Below, one piece after another: positions 19,664 through 31,341 of a stretch of 64,000 bases of DNA. Source of the stretch: [Actinomadura] parvosata subsp. kistnae. Its GTDB lineage: Bacteria > Actinomycetota > Actinomycetes > Streptosporangiales > Streptosporangiaceae. The notes beneath the pieces are model-generated. The model was not told where the DNA came from. It saw nothing but the letters and a program-made list of their open reading frames with translations, and did no database searches. Every line of letters begins with the position of its first letter. Position 1 is the first letter of the stretch. Made by a program: the position numbers and the translations under genes. The stretch covers positions 1 through 64,000 of the forward strand of contig NZ_OOHJ01000003.1 in the NCBI RefSeq assembly GCF_900323885.1. Reading direction: 5' to 3'.

Positions 19664-20929
19664 CCCTCCCCTCGGCTCGGACCCCTTCACAGGCCGCCGC
19701 CGCCGAACACGCGGCCTCTGCACAGTCGCCCCCTGCCGCTGCGCCCACCGCCGCCCTCACGGTGCCGGGTCGGCGGGACGGTGAACGGCGCAACTCGGCG
19801 CAATGCGCACGGCGCCCAGCGTGGCGCACCGGGACGAGGTGAGGGGCCCGAGGCGGTGCAGGGTGGTGCAGGAGCGGAGCGGCGCAGGAGCGGAGGACAG
19901 CACAGGACGCGAGAGCACGAGGCGCACGACGCGGGGCGCGGGAGCGCGAGACGCAGGGGCGAGCGGCGTGGGATGAGGCGAGGGCCCGGAACGATGCAGG
20001 GGGCGGAGCAGCGCAGGAGCGGAGGACGGCACAGGGCGCAGAACGCGGGGCGCACGACGCCGGGACGAGCGGCGCAGGGCGCACGACGCGGAGGCGAGCG
20101 GCGCAGGGCGAGCGGCGGGGCGGAACACGGGCGCCTCCTGCCCGCCGCTGCGGCCACGCCCCTACGCCCGCGCCCACCCAGCGCCGGGTCGGCGGGACGG
20201 TGGACGGCGCGGCTCGGCGCAACGCGCACGGCGCCCAGGGTGGCGCATCGGGATGAGGCGAGGGGCCCGGGACGGTGCAGGGTGCAGGGTGGTGCAGGAG
20301 CGGAGGACAGCACAGGGGCACGAGCACGAGGCGCACGACGCGGGGCGCAGAAGCGCGAGACGCAGGGGCGAGCGGCACGGCGGAGAGCGGCACGGCGGGG
20401 AGTCGCACGGCGGACAGCGGCACGGCAGACAGCGGCATGGTGGCAACGGCGCGGCGGGTAGCGGCGCGGGGGCGAGCGGCGGTAGCGAGCGGCACGGCGG
20501 ACGACAACGCGGCGGACGACGACGCGATGGTGAGGGTGCGGCGGACAACGGCGCGATGGTGCGCGGTGGTGAGGGTGCGATGGGTGGGTGATCGGCGTGG
20601 CGGAGTTCGCGCGCCGCGAACGCTCGCGGCCGTCCGCACCCGTCCCAGAGCAGACGGGCGGCTCACCGGGGACCCGCGCGACGTGCCCGCGCACGGTGGC
20701 ACCACCGCCCCGGCCCCGTCCGTACAAGGCCGTTCACCAGCCATGATGCGGCGTTCAAGCCCTGAACGCGCCGCCCGCCCCGCCGCCACGTAACGCTCGC
20801 CGGCCCCGAGCCCAAACCTCCGAGCGCCGCCGGAGGCCCGTTGGTGGTGGTTGTTCGGGGGGAGATCGGTGACGGTGACGCCTCCTTACCGCATAGGCTT
20901 AGCGGGACGATGGAGAGAGGAGGCGACAC
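19664..20929. repeat. 1.27-kb non-coding repeat island
   Basis: No supported gene lies between the stress-protein and PAC2 genes; the open frames here are Arg/Ala/Pro/Ser-rich and exist in all frames. A long imperfect direct repeat begins at about 19771 (cggcgggacggtgaacggcg) and again at about 20190 (cggcgggacggtggacggcg), offset ~420 bp. Inside it, shorter elements such as gtgcaggagcggaggacagc and gcacgaggcgcacgacgcgg recur several times. The last ~60 bases carry the PAC2 ribosome site (gagaggaggcgac). Confidence 0.75.
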
Positions 20930-21784
20930 GTGATAGAGCTCGAAGGGCTCCCCGAGCTCGTCGACCCGGTGCTCATTGCCGCGTTCGAGGGGTGGAACGA
21001 CGCGGGTGAGGCTTCCAGCGGTGTGATCGCCCACCTCGAGTCGGCGTGGAAGGCCGAGCCGCTCATCGCGCTCGACCCCGACGACTACTACGACTTCCAG
21101 GTCACCCGGCCCGTCGTGGAGATGAACGACGGGCTGACGCAGTCGATCGTGTGGCCGACCACGCGGCTGCTGCGTGCCCGTCCGCCGGGGCTGGAGCGTG
21201 ACGTGGTGCTGTTGCGCGGCATCGAGCCCAACATGCGCTGGCGCTCGTTCTGCGACGACATCATCTACATCTGCCGGGAGCTGGGCATCGAGCTGGCGGT
21301 GATGCTGGGCGCGCTGCTCAACGACTCGCCGCACACGCGTCCGGTGCCGATCCTGGGCGGGGCGACGAACGCGGGCCTGGCCCGCTCGACGAACCTGGAG
21401 CTGAGCCGGTACGAGGGCCCGACGGGCATCGTGGGGGTGTTGCAGCACGCGTTCGGCAAGGCGGGGCTCGACGCGATCTCCTTGTGGGCGTCGGTGCCGC
21501 ACTACGTGGCGCAGCCGCCGAACCCGAAGGCCACGCTGGCGCTGCTGCGCCGGCTGGAGGACGTTCTGGAGATCCCGATGCCGCTGGGCGACCTCGACGA
21601 GGAGGCCAGGGCGTGGGAGCGGGGCGTGGACGAGCTGGCCTCGCAGGACAGCGAGGTGGCGGAGTACGTCAAGGAGCTGGAGGAGCGCAAGGACGCGGCC
21701 GAGCTGCCGGAGGCGAGCGGCGATGCGATCGCGGCGGAGTTCGAGCGTTACCTGCGGCGCAGAGACCGCGACACTGACAGCTGA
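20930..21784 (+). CDS. PAC2-family protein (proteasome assembly chaperone 2 superfamily)
   Basis: The 284-residue protein begins with the characteristic actinobacterial start LEGLPELVDPVLIAAFEGWNDAGEASS. It continues with conserved blocks (PVVEMNDGLTQSIVWPTTRLL, DVVLLRGIEPNMRWRSFC, ELGIELAVMLGALLNDSPHTRPV). PAC2 proteins occur in proteasome-bearing actinobacteria, but their bacterial role is not established. The C-terminus is a charged helical region (EYVKELEERKDAAELPEAS). GTG 20930 follows gagaggaggcgacac. Confidence 0.88.
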   Translation: MIELEGLPELVDPVLIAAFEGWNDAGEASSGVIAHLESAWKAEPLIALDPDDYYDFQVTRPVVEMNDGLTQSIVWPTTRLLRARPPGLERDVVLLRGIEPNMRWRSFCDDIIYICRELGIELAVMLGALLNDSPHTRPVPILGGATNAGLARSTNLELSRYEGPTGIVGVLQHAFGKAGLDAISLWASVPHYVAQPPNPKATLALLRRLEDVLEIPMPLGDLDEEARAWERGVDELASQDSEVAEYVKELEERKDAAELPEASGDAIAAEFERYLRRRDRDTDS

Positions 21785-21957
21785 TCCTCAGGGGCCAGGG
21801 CCGACTTTTTCCCGCACCTTCGGGTAATAATCGGAGACTCGTATAGGTTTGCACCAAGCAGCGCCCCTGGATTCGAGCATTCACAAACCCGGTACCACCC
21901 GGCATATCGGCTTCGCACGTGATGCCTGCACAACTGACCGCGCACGTTAGGCATGCC

Positions 21958-22527
21958 ATGGCGACACCACCGCACGTAGACCCGCACCAGAGAAGCCAGG
22001 ACACCCGGCAGCGGGTGCTCCAGATGGCCGTCTCGCTCAGGGAAGACCGCCCCGGCGGCCCGGTGGACTACTTCCTCGCCCTGCTGCAGGACCGGCTCCC
22101 CCTCTGGCTGAGCATCCTGCACGATCTGTCGCACCGCGCCGGGAAGGGGTCCGTCTCCGGCAACCTTCTTCCGGTGGCCCGGGCGGGGATCGATCACTAC
22201 ATAGACGTGCAGAGCGCGGCGCTGCCCGCGTTCACCTCCCCGAACGTGACCGTCCGCTTCCGCCAGGCCCTGCGCGACACGGGCCTCGGGCCGCAGACCG
22301 AGATCGCGCCGCTGGCCGCGTACCTGGCCGCCGAGCAGCGGCTCGGGCGGGTGCGCGCCGACGCCGACCCGGACGCGAGCGCGCGGCTGCTGGTCGCGGG
22401 GTGCTTCCATCGGGCCTACATCGAGATGTTCGTCGGCGCGGACGCCTGCCCGGCTCGGGACGTCAGCGCCCGCGAGATCGTACGGGAGCTGCGCCTGGAG
22501 CCGGCCCCTCAGCCCGCCGGCCGCTGA
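21958..22527 (+). CDS. TetR-like protein lacking the DNA-binding helices
   Basis: The 189-residue protein (longer if a GTG at 21919 is used) has a short first helix, DTRQRVLQMAVSL, that matches helix 1 of TetR proteins. The expected helix-turn-helix is missing: the sequence passes straight into LREDRPGGPVDYFLALLQDRLPLWLSIL. This resembles helices 4-5 of the ligand-binding domain and continues to a typical C-terminal regulatory core. It may therefore dimerise or bind ligand but not DNA, or be a decayed regulator. The assignment rests on overall pattern only. Confidence 0.55.
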   Translation: MATPPHVDPHQRSQDTRQRVLQMAVSLREDRPGGPVDYFLALLQDRLPLWLSILHDLSHRAGKGSVSGNLLPVARAGIDHYIDVQSAALPAFTSPNVTVRFRQALRDTGLGPQTEIAPLAAYLAAEQRLGRVRADADPDASARLLVAGCFHRAYIEMFVGADACPARDVSAREIVRELRLEPAPQPAGR

Positions 22528-22548
22528 TCGCGGGCAGGTGAAGGCGGA

Positions 22549-22573
22549 CGGCGGCCATGTCGCGCGGCCGCCG
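22549..22573. terminator. Hairpin between convergent TetR-like and cbiX genes
   Basis: Arms cggcggcc (22549-22556) and ggccgccg (22566-22573) surround a 9-base loop, located between the two stop codons at 22527 and 22587. Confidence 0.6.
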
Positions 22574-22586
22574 GTTGCCGGGAGGG

Positions 22587-23303
22587 TCAGGCGCGGCGCA
22601 GCGGCTGGGGTTCGGCTGTGCTGCGGTGGCGGTGCAGGGCCTGGTCGTAGCGGTGCCAGATCAGGGCCGCCACGTCCGGGTCGGCGCCCAGCGGGTCGCT
22701 GACCAGGCCGGCTCCGGCCGCGGCGAGGCGGTCGTGGAAGAAGCCGGGGGCCAGGACGTACGAGGCGATGGCGACGCGCGCGGCCGGGGTCGAGCGCAGC
22801 CGTTCCATGGCCTCCTCCAGCGACGGGGTGCCGGCCGAGGCGAACGCGGCGGTGACCGGGCGGGCCAGGCGGACGGCTAGCTGGTGGGCGGCGGCGCGCA
22901 CGTCGGCCAGCGCCGACGGGTCGGAGGAGCCGGCGGCGCCGAGCAGGACGGCGTCCGTGGCGCGCAGGCCCGCTCTGGCCAGCTTGCGGGTCAGAGCCGA
23001 GGTGAGGAGCCGGTGCGGGCCGAGCCAGCCGGCCACGATCGCGTCCGGGCGGTGCTCGGCGATGACCTCGGGCAGGTCGATGTGGACGTGGTAGCCGCCC
23101 GCCAGCAGCAGCGGCACCACGACCACCGGGCCGGGGATCGTGGGCAGGACGTCCGCCAGCAGGGGGGCGCTGATCTCCAGGTAGCTGAGCTCGACGCGCT
23201 GCCCGGGGCGGGCCCGGCCGACCGTTTCCGCCAGGGAGGACAGGGTGCGCTCGCCCTCGGCGCTGCGGGTCCCGTGTGCGGCCAGGACGAGTGCGGGCCT
23301 CAC
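22587..23303 (-). CDS. Sirohydrochlorin chelatase CbiX/SirB family
   Basis: The protein is 238 residues from the GTG at 23303. PALVLAAHGTRSAEG holds the catalytic His of the chelatase family, and GGYHVHIDLPEVI holds the second metal-binding His motif in the duplicated fold. Such enzymes insert Fe, Co or Ni into sirohydrochlorin; next to an NnaR-like regulator a role in siroheme/nitrite assimilation is likely. The start is uncertain. ATG 23359, preceded by an excellent aggaggag site, is out of frame by one base, and adding a C at 23309-23314 would join it. The same repaired frame runs back to a GTG at 23545 that overlaps the upstream stop and encodes a His-rich extension. See findings. Confidence 0.82.
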   Translation of the reverse strand: MRPALVLAAHGTRSAEGERTLSSLAETVGRARPGQRVELSYLEISAPLLADVLPTIPGPVVVVPLLLAGGYHVHIDLPEVIAEHRPDAIVAGWLGPHRLLTSALTRKLARAGLRATDAVLLGAAGSSDPSALADVRAAAHQLAVRLARPVTAAFASAGTPSLEEAMERLRSTPAARVAIASYVLAPGFFHDRLAAAGAGLVSDPLGADPDVAALIWHRYDQALHRHRSTAEPQPLRRA

Positions 23304-23410
23304 CGGCTCCCCCCGGCACGCCTGTCGCGGCCGGTGAGGGTGGTGGTGCCCCAAGGCATGGCGATCTCCTCCTGGTGATGCGGGTGGTCATGGTGACGGT
23401 GCGGGTGGTG

Positions 23411-23464
23411 GCGATGGTGCCGCTGGGGGCGATGGTGCCGCTGGGGGCGATGGTGCTGGTGGGG
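23411..23464. repeat. 18-bp tandem repeat, three copies, in the cbiX leader or 5' end
   Basis: Unit gcgatggtgccgctgggg occurs at 23411-23428 and 23429-23446, then a variant at 23447-23464. Read on the minus strand in the frame that could join CbiX, it encodes repeats of HHRPQR. Confidence 0.9.
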
Positions 23465-23541
23465 GTTATGGTGCGGATGCCCTAGGTGCTGGTCCCCGCG
23501 CGGGTGCCGAAAGTGCTGGGGTGAGGGACGGGGTGGTGGGG

Positions 23542-24707
23542 TCACGGGCCTGCCTCGTACTGGCAGGCGAGGCGGTAGCCGCGCTTGACCACCGTCTCGA
23601 CGATCCCGCTGGGCCCGAGGGCGCGGCGGAGCCGGGTGATGGCCATTTCGACGGCGTGCTCGGCCGATTCGCGGGCCACGCTGCCGGGCAGCACCGTACG
23701 GAGGTCGGCGCGCGACACCACGTGCCCCGGCTTGTCGGCCAGGCGTTTGAGCACCGCCATGGGGGCGGGCGGCAGGGGGCGCAGTTCGCCGTTCACGACG
23801 ACGGCGTGGCCGCGGATCTCGAGCCGGTGGTCGCCGGCCGTGAGGCGGGTGACGCCGTGCTCGGGCAGGTGGCGCGCGAGGGCGCGGGCGAGGGCGCCGA
23901 GGCGGGAGCGGTCCGGCTGGAGGGTGGGGACGCCGCGCGAGGTGAGCGGCTCGGCGGTGACGGGCCCGACGCAGGCGGCGACGACGGCCCCGCCGAACGC
24001 GGCCAGCAGCGCTTCTTCCAGCCCTTCCGCCCTGGCGGCGCCGAGCATGGCGTGCACGGCGGGCGCGCTGGTGAAGGCGACGGCGTCGACGGAGCCGGAG
24101 ATCGTCTGGCTGATCAGGCGGCGCAGCGGCGAGATGTCGCGGTACGGCAGCCACCGGTAGACGGGGATCTCGATCACCTCGGCCCGGCCTCGCGCAGGGC
24201 GGCCACGAAGTCGCTGAGCGGCTCGCCGTGCTGCTGCACCGCGATGCGCCGCCCGCGCAGGTCCTGAGCGAGGAGGTAGTCCTTGACCTCGTTGCAGGAT
24301 TCGGAGGAGGGCGTCCAGTGGTCGTTGAGGCCGGCGGCGCGCACCGCTCCCCTGGCTTTGGGGCCGCGGGTGAGCAGGCGGGCCTTGGACAGGTGCTCGC
24401 CCAGGTCGGCGGACAGCCCCCAGCCTTCGGCGGCGGCCATCCAGCCGCGGAAGCCGACGCCGGTGGTGACCACGACGTCGTCGAGCGGCGCCTCAAGGCT
24501 CTGGCGGGTGGCGGCGAGCAGGTCGGCGTCCTCGGCGAGCGGGACGAGCCGGATGGCGGGGGCGCTGACCACGCGTGCCCCGCGGCGCTCCAGGAGCGCC
24601 CCGAACTCCTCGCGCCGTCGCGTCGCGGTGACGCCGATGGTGAAGCCCGCCAGGGCGTCGGGCGCCGTCTCCGGGGAAGAGCCGCCCTCTTCGGGAAGCG
24701 CGCTCAT
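23542..24707 (-). pseudogene. NnaR-like regulator: HemD-like domain plus OmpR-type DNA-binding domain, one apparent frameshift
   Basis: The N-terminal ~260 residues are uroporphyrinogen-III-synthase-like (FTIGVTATRRREEFGALLERRG; VVTTGVGFRGWM; VDAVAFTSAPAVHAML). The C-terminal ~90 residues are a winged helix (LADKPGHVVSRADLRTVL; ESAEHAVEMAITRLRRALG; IVETVVKRGYRL). This fusion is the architecture of NnaR, a regulator of nitrite assimilation that works with a CbiX partner in mycobacteria. The frame breaks at the CCC run 24183-24185, between EAG and EVIEIPVYRW; adding one base restores 388 continuous residues. ATG 24707 follows ctggaggtgcagtc. I think the gene is intact in the organism. The repaired product is inferred to be a transcriptional activator rather than a working synthase. 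Confidence 0.8.
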
Positions 24708-24818
24708 GACTGCACCTCCAGGTAGTCGAAGATGCCTGGCCGGGCCCCGAGCACCCGGCCAGGCATCACACGCGCGTGTGACGCAAGTGAGATCACCCTC
24801 CGATACTGCTTTCGGGTG

Positions 24819-24845
24819 GTTTCGCCACTGGGTCTCTTCTGTTAC
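24819..24845 (-). promoter_or_regulatory. Possible GlnR-like box upstream of the NnaR-like gene
   Basis: On the minus strand the elements GTAAC, GACCC and GAAAC begin 11 bp apart, resembling the alternating GTnAC-n6-GAAAC spacing of GlnR sites. The site is ~115 bp before the regulator start. GlnR control of nitrite assimilation is known in actinobacteria; two of three elements fit well, so confidence is low. Confidence 0.3.
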
Positions 24846-24937
24846 CGCTGTGCTACAAGGCATGACCTTCGCGATTGGCGGGGCGCACGGTTGGGAAACG
24901 TTCTTGGTGACGATCGCGGCCTATCGGGGAGTTGCGG

Positions 24938-25426
24938 GTGACGGTCCGGCCTATTCGCATGTTCGATGATCCGGTGCTCCGCTCGGTCGCGGCGCCGATC
25001 CAGGATTTCGATCGGGAGCTGAGACGGCTGGTCAAGGCGCTGACGGCGACGATGCGGGCGGCGTCGGGGCGGGCCGGGCTGGCGGCTCCGCAGATCGGGG
25101 AGCCGGTGCGGGTGGTGGTCTATTCCTACGACGGCAGGTCGGGTCACCTGGTGAACCCGCGGCTGGAGCTGTCGGAGCGCAAGGTGACCGCCGACGAGGC
25201 GTGCCTGTCGGCGCCGGGCGTGTGGTGGCCGCTGGAACGCTCCTACATGGTCACGGCGCGCGGCCGGGACATGTTCGGCAAGCCCGTCACGGTGCGGGCG
25301 CTCGGCGTGCTGGCCCGGGTGCTGCAGCACGAGGTCGATCATCTCGACGGGGTGCTGTTCAGCGACCATCTCGAGGCGGCCGAGCGCGAGCGCTTCCTGG
25401 CGGAGGCGCTGCCCGCCGCGCCCTGA
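24938..25426 (+). CDS. def: Peptide deformylase
   Basis: The 162-residue metalloenzyme removes the N-formyl group from new polypeptides. Motif 1 is GRAGLAAPQIGEP, motif 2 is DEACLSAPG (the metal-binding Cys is present, but the usual EGCLS Gly is Ala), and motif 3 is QHEVDHLDGVLF with both metal His residues and the catalytic Glu. GTG 24938 is preferred because gggga(g) lies 6 bases upstream. It is divergent from the NnaR-like gene. The last codons and the stop are part of a 25-bp tandem repeat. Actinobacteria often have several def paralogues, so this need not be the main one. Confidence 0.88.
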   Translation: MTVRPIRMFDDPVLRSVAAPIQDFDRELRRLVKALTATMRAASGRAGLAAPQIGEPVRVVVYSYDGRSGHLVNPRLELSERKVTADEACLSAPGVWWPLERSYMVTARGRDMFGKPVTVRALGVLARVLQHEVDHLDGVLFSDHLEAAERERFLAEALPAAP

Positions 25427-25518
25427 GCCAGCGCTGCCCGCCGCGCCCTGAGCCAGCGGTTCCCGCCGCGCCCTGAGCCGGCGGTTCCCGGCGCCGCCTG
25501 AGCCGGCGGTTCCGGCGC
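25406..25518. repeat. 25-bp tandem repeat spanning the def stop codon
   Basis: Copies begin at 25406, 25431, 25456 and 25481, with a partial copy from 25506. The first two are identical and contain the last def codons plus its TGA; later copies change gcgctgccc to gcggttccc. The array fills the gap to the convergent STAND gene. Confidence 0.92.
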
Positions 25519-25540
25519 TTCTCGAGGCGGGCGAAACGCG

Positions 25541-29232
<3,692 letters not shown>

Positions 29233-29393
29233 CGCTACGGGGCTCCCGGGGCGGAGCCGTACGCCGTGAAGTGCATTGTTTTCCTGCCTGATGAGGGGTG
29301 CCGAACAATCCTGCCGCCCCGATCCTGGTGCCGGGGAAGCCTCAGTGGCAACCGGCCGGGCCGTTGCCCGCGTCCGGCGGACGAAGGAGATGT

Positions 29394-30116
29394 GTGCGTG
29401 GGAGTGTCCCCGCCGAGGGGGAGGACGGCAGGCGGGCCCGGCGCCTCATGGAGCGGGTGCACCTCGGGGAGTGCGGCAGCGCGGCCGAGGCGCTGGACGC
29501 CGAAAGGGAGGCTCTGGCCGTCTACCGGCGGCTGGCCGGCGCCGGTCCCGAGCGCTACCTGCCGGAGCTGGCCGGCTGCCTGAGCAGTCTCGGGGTGACG
29601 CTGGGCGAGCTCGGGCGGCACGGGGAGGCGCTGGACGCCGAGCGGGAGGCGGTGGCCGTCCTGCGGCGGCTGGCCGCGGCCGATCCCGGCCGGCACCTGG
29701 CCGATCTCGCCGACGCCCTGATCAACCTGGGGGCGACGCTGGCCGAGCTGGGCCGGCCGGACGAGGCGCTGCGGGCCGAGCGGGAGGCCGTCTCGGCGTA
29801 CCGGCGGCTGGCGGCGGACGATCCCGGACGGTACCTCGCCGATCTGGCGGAGGTGCTGGCCGAGGTCGGAATGACCCTGCACGAGCGCGGGCTGCCCGTC
29901 GAGGCGCTGCCGCTGGTCGTGGAGGCGGTCACGCTTCTGAAGGGGCCGGTTCTGAAGGAGGCGGGCTTGCAGGAGGCGGGCTTGCAGGAGGCGGGCTTGA
30001 AGGAGACAGGCTTGAAGGAGGCAGGCGCCGCCGGGCGGTATCAGGCGCGGCTCGACCGCGCCCGGGCGTACCTGGGCACCGTCCTGTCGGCGCTCGGCCG
30101 TCCGGCGAGCACCTGA
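29394..30116 (+). CDS. Tetratricopeptide-repeat protein
   Basis: The 240-residue soluble protein is built of about four TPR-like helical pairs with the repeating pattern YLPELAGCLSSLGVTLGELG, HLADLADALINLGATLAELG and YLADLAEVLAEVGMTLHERG, each followed by a helix such as EALDAEREAVAVLRRLA. This style (YRRLAxxxPxRY) is common in actinobacterial genes beside STAND NTPases. The C-terminal part contains five 15-bp repeats (LKEAG/LQEAG). GTG 29394, preceded by aaggaga, is favoured; a GTG at 29298 would add 32 residues. It is divergent from the STAND gene and probably shares its promoter region, so a partner role is possible but unproven. Confidence 0.75.
   Translation: MRGSVPAEGEDGRRARRLMERVHLGECGSAAEALDAEREALAVYRRLAGAGPERYLPELAGCLSSLGVTLGELGRHGEALDAEREAVAVLRRLAAADPGRHLADLADALINLGATLAELGRPDEALRAEREAVSAYRRLAADDPGRYLADLAEVLAEVGMTLHERGLPVEALPLVVEAVTLLKGPVLKEAGLQEAGLQEAGLKETGLKEAGAAGRYQARLDRARAYLGTVLSALGRPAST
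29955..30027 (+). repeat. 15-bp in-frame tandem repeat, five units
   Basis: Units aaggaggcgggcttg / caggaggcgggcttg repeat from 29955 and encode LKEAG, LQEAG, LQEAG, LKETG and LKEAG near the end of the TPR protein. Confidence 0.9.
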
Positions 30117-30129
30117 ACCAATGGGGCAG

Positions 30130-30390
30130 TCAGTGGCGGGCGGCGGCTTCCGCGCGCAGGCTGAGCTCCTCGCGCCGCTGTTCCGGGTCGGTGCCGCCCC
30201 AGACGCCGTACGCCTGCCCCGTGCTCAGCGCGTACTCCAGGCACGGCCGGCGCACGGGACAGCCGTCACACACGTGTTTGGCCCGCTCGACCTGCGACTG
30301 GCTCGGACCTTCCATGGAGATCGGGAAGAACAGTTCCGGGTCCAGGTCGAGGCAGGCGGCCCTGCGGGTCCAGTCGAGCATCATCATCAT
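30130..30390 (-). CDS. WhiB-family iron-sulfur regulator
   Basis: The 86-residue protein has four cluster cysteines (RRAAC, then CDGC and a fourth in RRPC), the GVWGGT turn and a basic C-terminus (EQRREELSLRAEAAARH). WhiB proteins bind 4Fe-4S or nitric-oxide-modified clusters and act with the principal sigma factor. It begins MMMMLDW, so the exact start among four ATGs is arbitrary; the first, at 30390, is used. The subclass is not assigned. It is a monocistronic unit between the TPR gene and the glycan locus. Confidence 0.92.
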   Translation of the reverse strand: MMMMLDWTRRAACLDLDPELFFPISMEGPSQSQVERAKHVCDGCPVRRPCLEYALSTGQAYGVWGGTDPEQRREELSLRAEAAARH

Positions 30391-30420
30391 GCTCTTCGCG
30401 CCTACCCATCGCCCCGCGGG

Positions 30421-31341
30421 TCATACCTCGCTGAGCAGGGCATCCCAATCGGAGAGGAATCTTCCGAGCCCGTACCGTGACAGGGCGGCGGCTCTGGCGG
30501 CCTTGCCGGCCTGGCTCGCGACCTCGGGATCCTCGGCGTAGGCGTGCAGGGCGTCGGCCAGCACGTGCACCTTGGTCGACAGGACCCCGGCCTCGGGCGG
30601 CACCGCCTCGATCGCCTCGGTGGCGGCCAGCGCGACGACGGGCATGCCGAGCGTCATGGCCTCGATGAGGGCCAGGCCGAGCGAGGTCCACCGGTAGGGG
30701 TGCAGGTAGACGCGCCTGCGGGCCAGCTCGGCGTGCATGACGTGCTGGGGCAGGTCCTCGTACGTGCCGTACGGGAGCCCGTTCACCTTCATGCCGAACA
30801 CGTCGAGCGGCACCCGCTCGGCGAAGCGGGGCAGCAGGTCGGTGCCGGCGACCCTGGTGCGGCGGACGGGCTCGTTGACGACGACGCCGGCCCGGGGCAG
30901 CTCGCCGGTGTAGAGGTGGCCGGGGTCGGGGATGCCGTGCTCGATGACGCGGGTGGGAGCGCGGCCGTTGTCCCAGTACAGCTCGTTGAAGTAGGTGACG
31001 TGCACGATCGGGATGTCGGTGCGGTCGGCGAGGGGGTGGCGGGTGCGGGGCACGTCGCCGGCGGGCGTGTTGTGCTCGACGTACACGCCGGGCACATCGC
31101 GGCCGAGCCATTCGCGGGCCAGGTCGATCTCGTGGGGGCGCTGGTAGACGACGACGTCCACGTGCTCGTCGCGCAGCCGCTCCCAGGGCACCTCGCGGGC
31201 GCTGTCCGGCCAGTCGTAGGTGGCCGCCCGCCCCCGGCCATCGGGACCACGGCCGGGAACGAGCGGCAGCAGGTACTCGTGGGACCCCCGGATGAACGCG
31301 CTGGTCCACGAGCCGTGCACGTGCCAGATGAGGATCCTCAC
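30421..31341 (-). CDS. Family 4-like glycosyltransferase
   Basis: The 306-residue protein starts VRILIWHVHGSWTSAFIRGSHEYLLP. It has the C-terminal GT-B nucleotide-sugar motif RWTSLGLALIEAMTLGMPVVALAATEA (Glu-x7-Glu region), followed by the usual VPPEAGVLSTKVHVLADAL. It probably transfers a sugar in the neighbouring glycan pathway. GTG 31341 overlaps the upstream phosphatase stop by 4 bp, so the two are translationally coupled. The donor and acceptor are unknown. Confidence 0.85.
   Translation of the reverse strand: MRILIWHVHGSWTSAFIRGSHEYLLPLVPGRGPDGRGRAATYDWPDSAREVPWERLRDEHVDVVVYQRPHEIDLAREWLGRDVPGVYVEHNTPAGDVPRTRHPLADRTDIPIVHVTYFNELYWDNGRAPTRVIEHGIPDPGHLYTGELPRAGVVVNEPVRRTRVAGTDLLPRFAERVPLDVFGMKVNGLPYGTYEDLPQHVMHAELARRRVYLHPYRWTSLGLALIEAMTLGMPVVALAATEAIEAVPPEAGVLSTKVHVLADALHAYAEDPEVASQAGKAARAAALSRYGLGRFLSDWDALLSEV

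Noticed and set aside
19635..20789. Several 100-380 codon frames in the repeat island
   Set aside because: They are low complexity, occur on both strands in overlapping frames and lack credible ribosome sites or conserved motifs.
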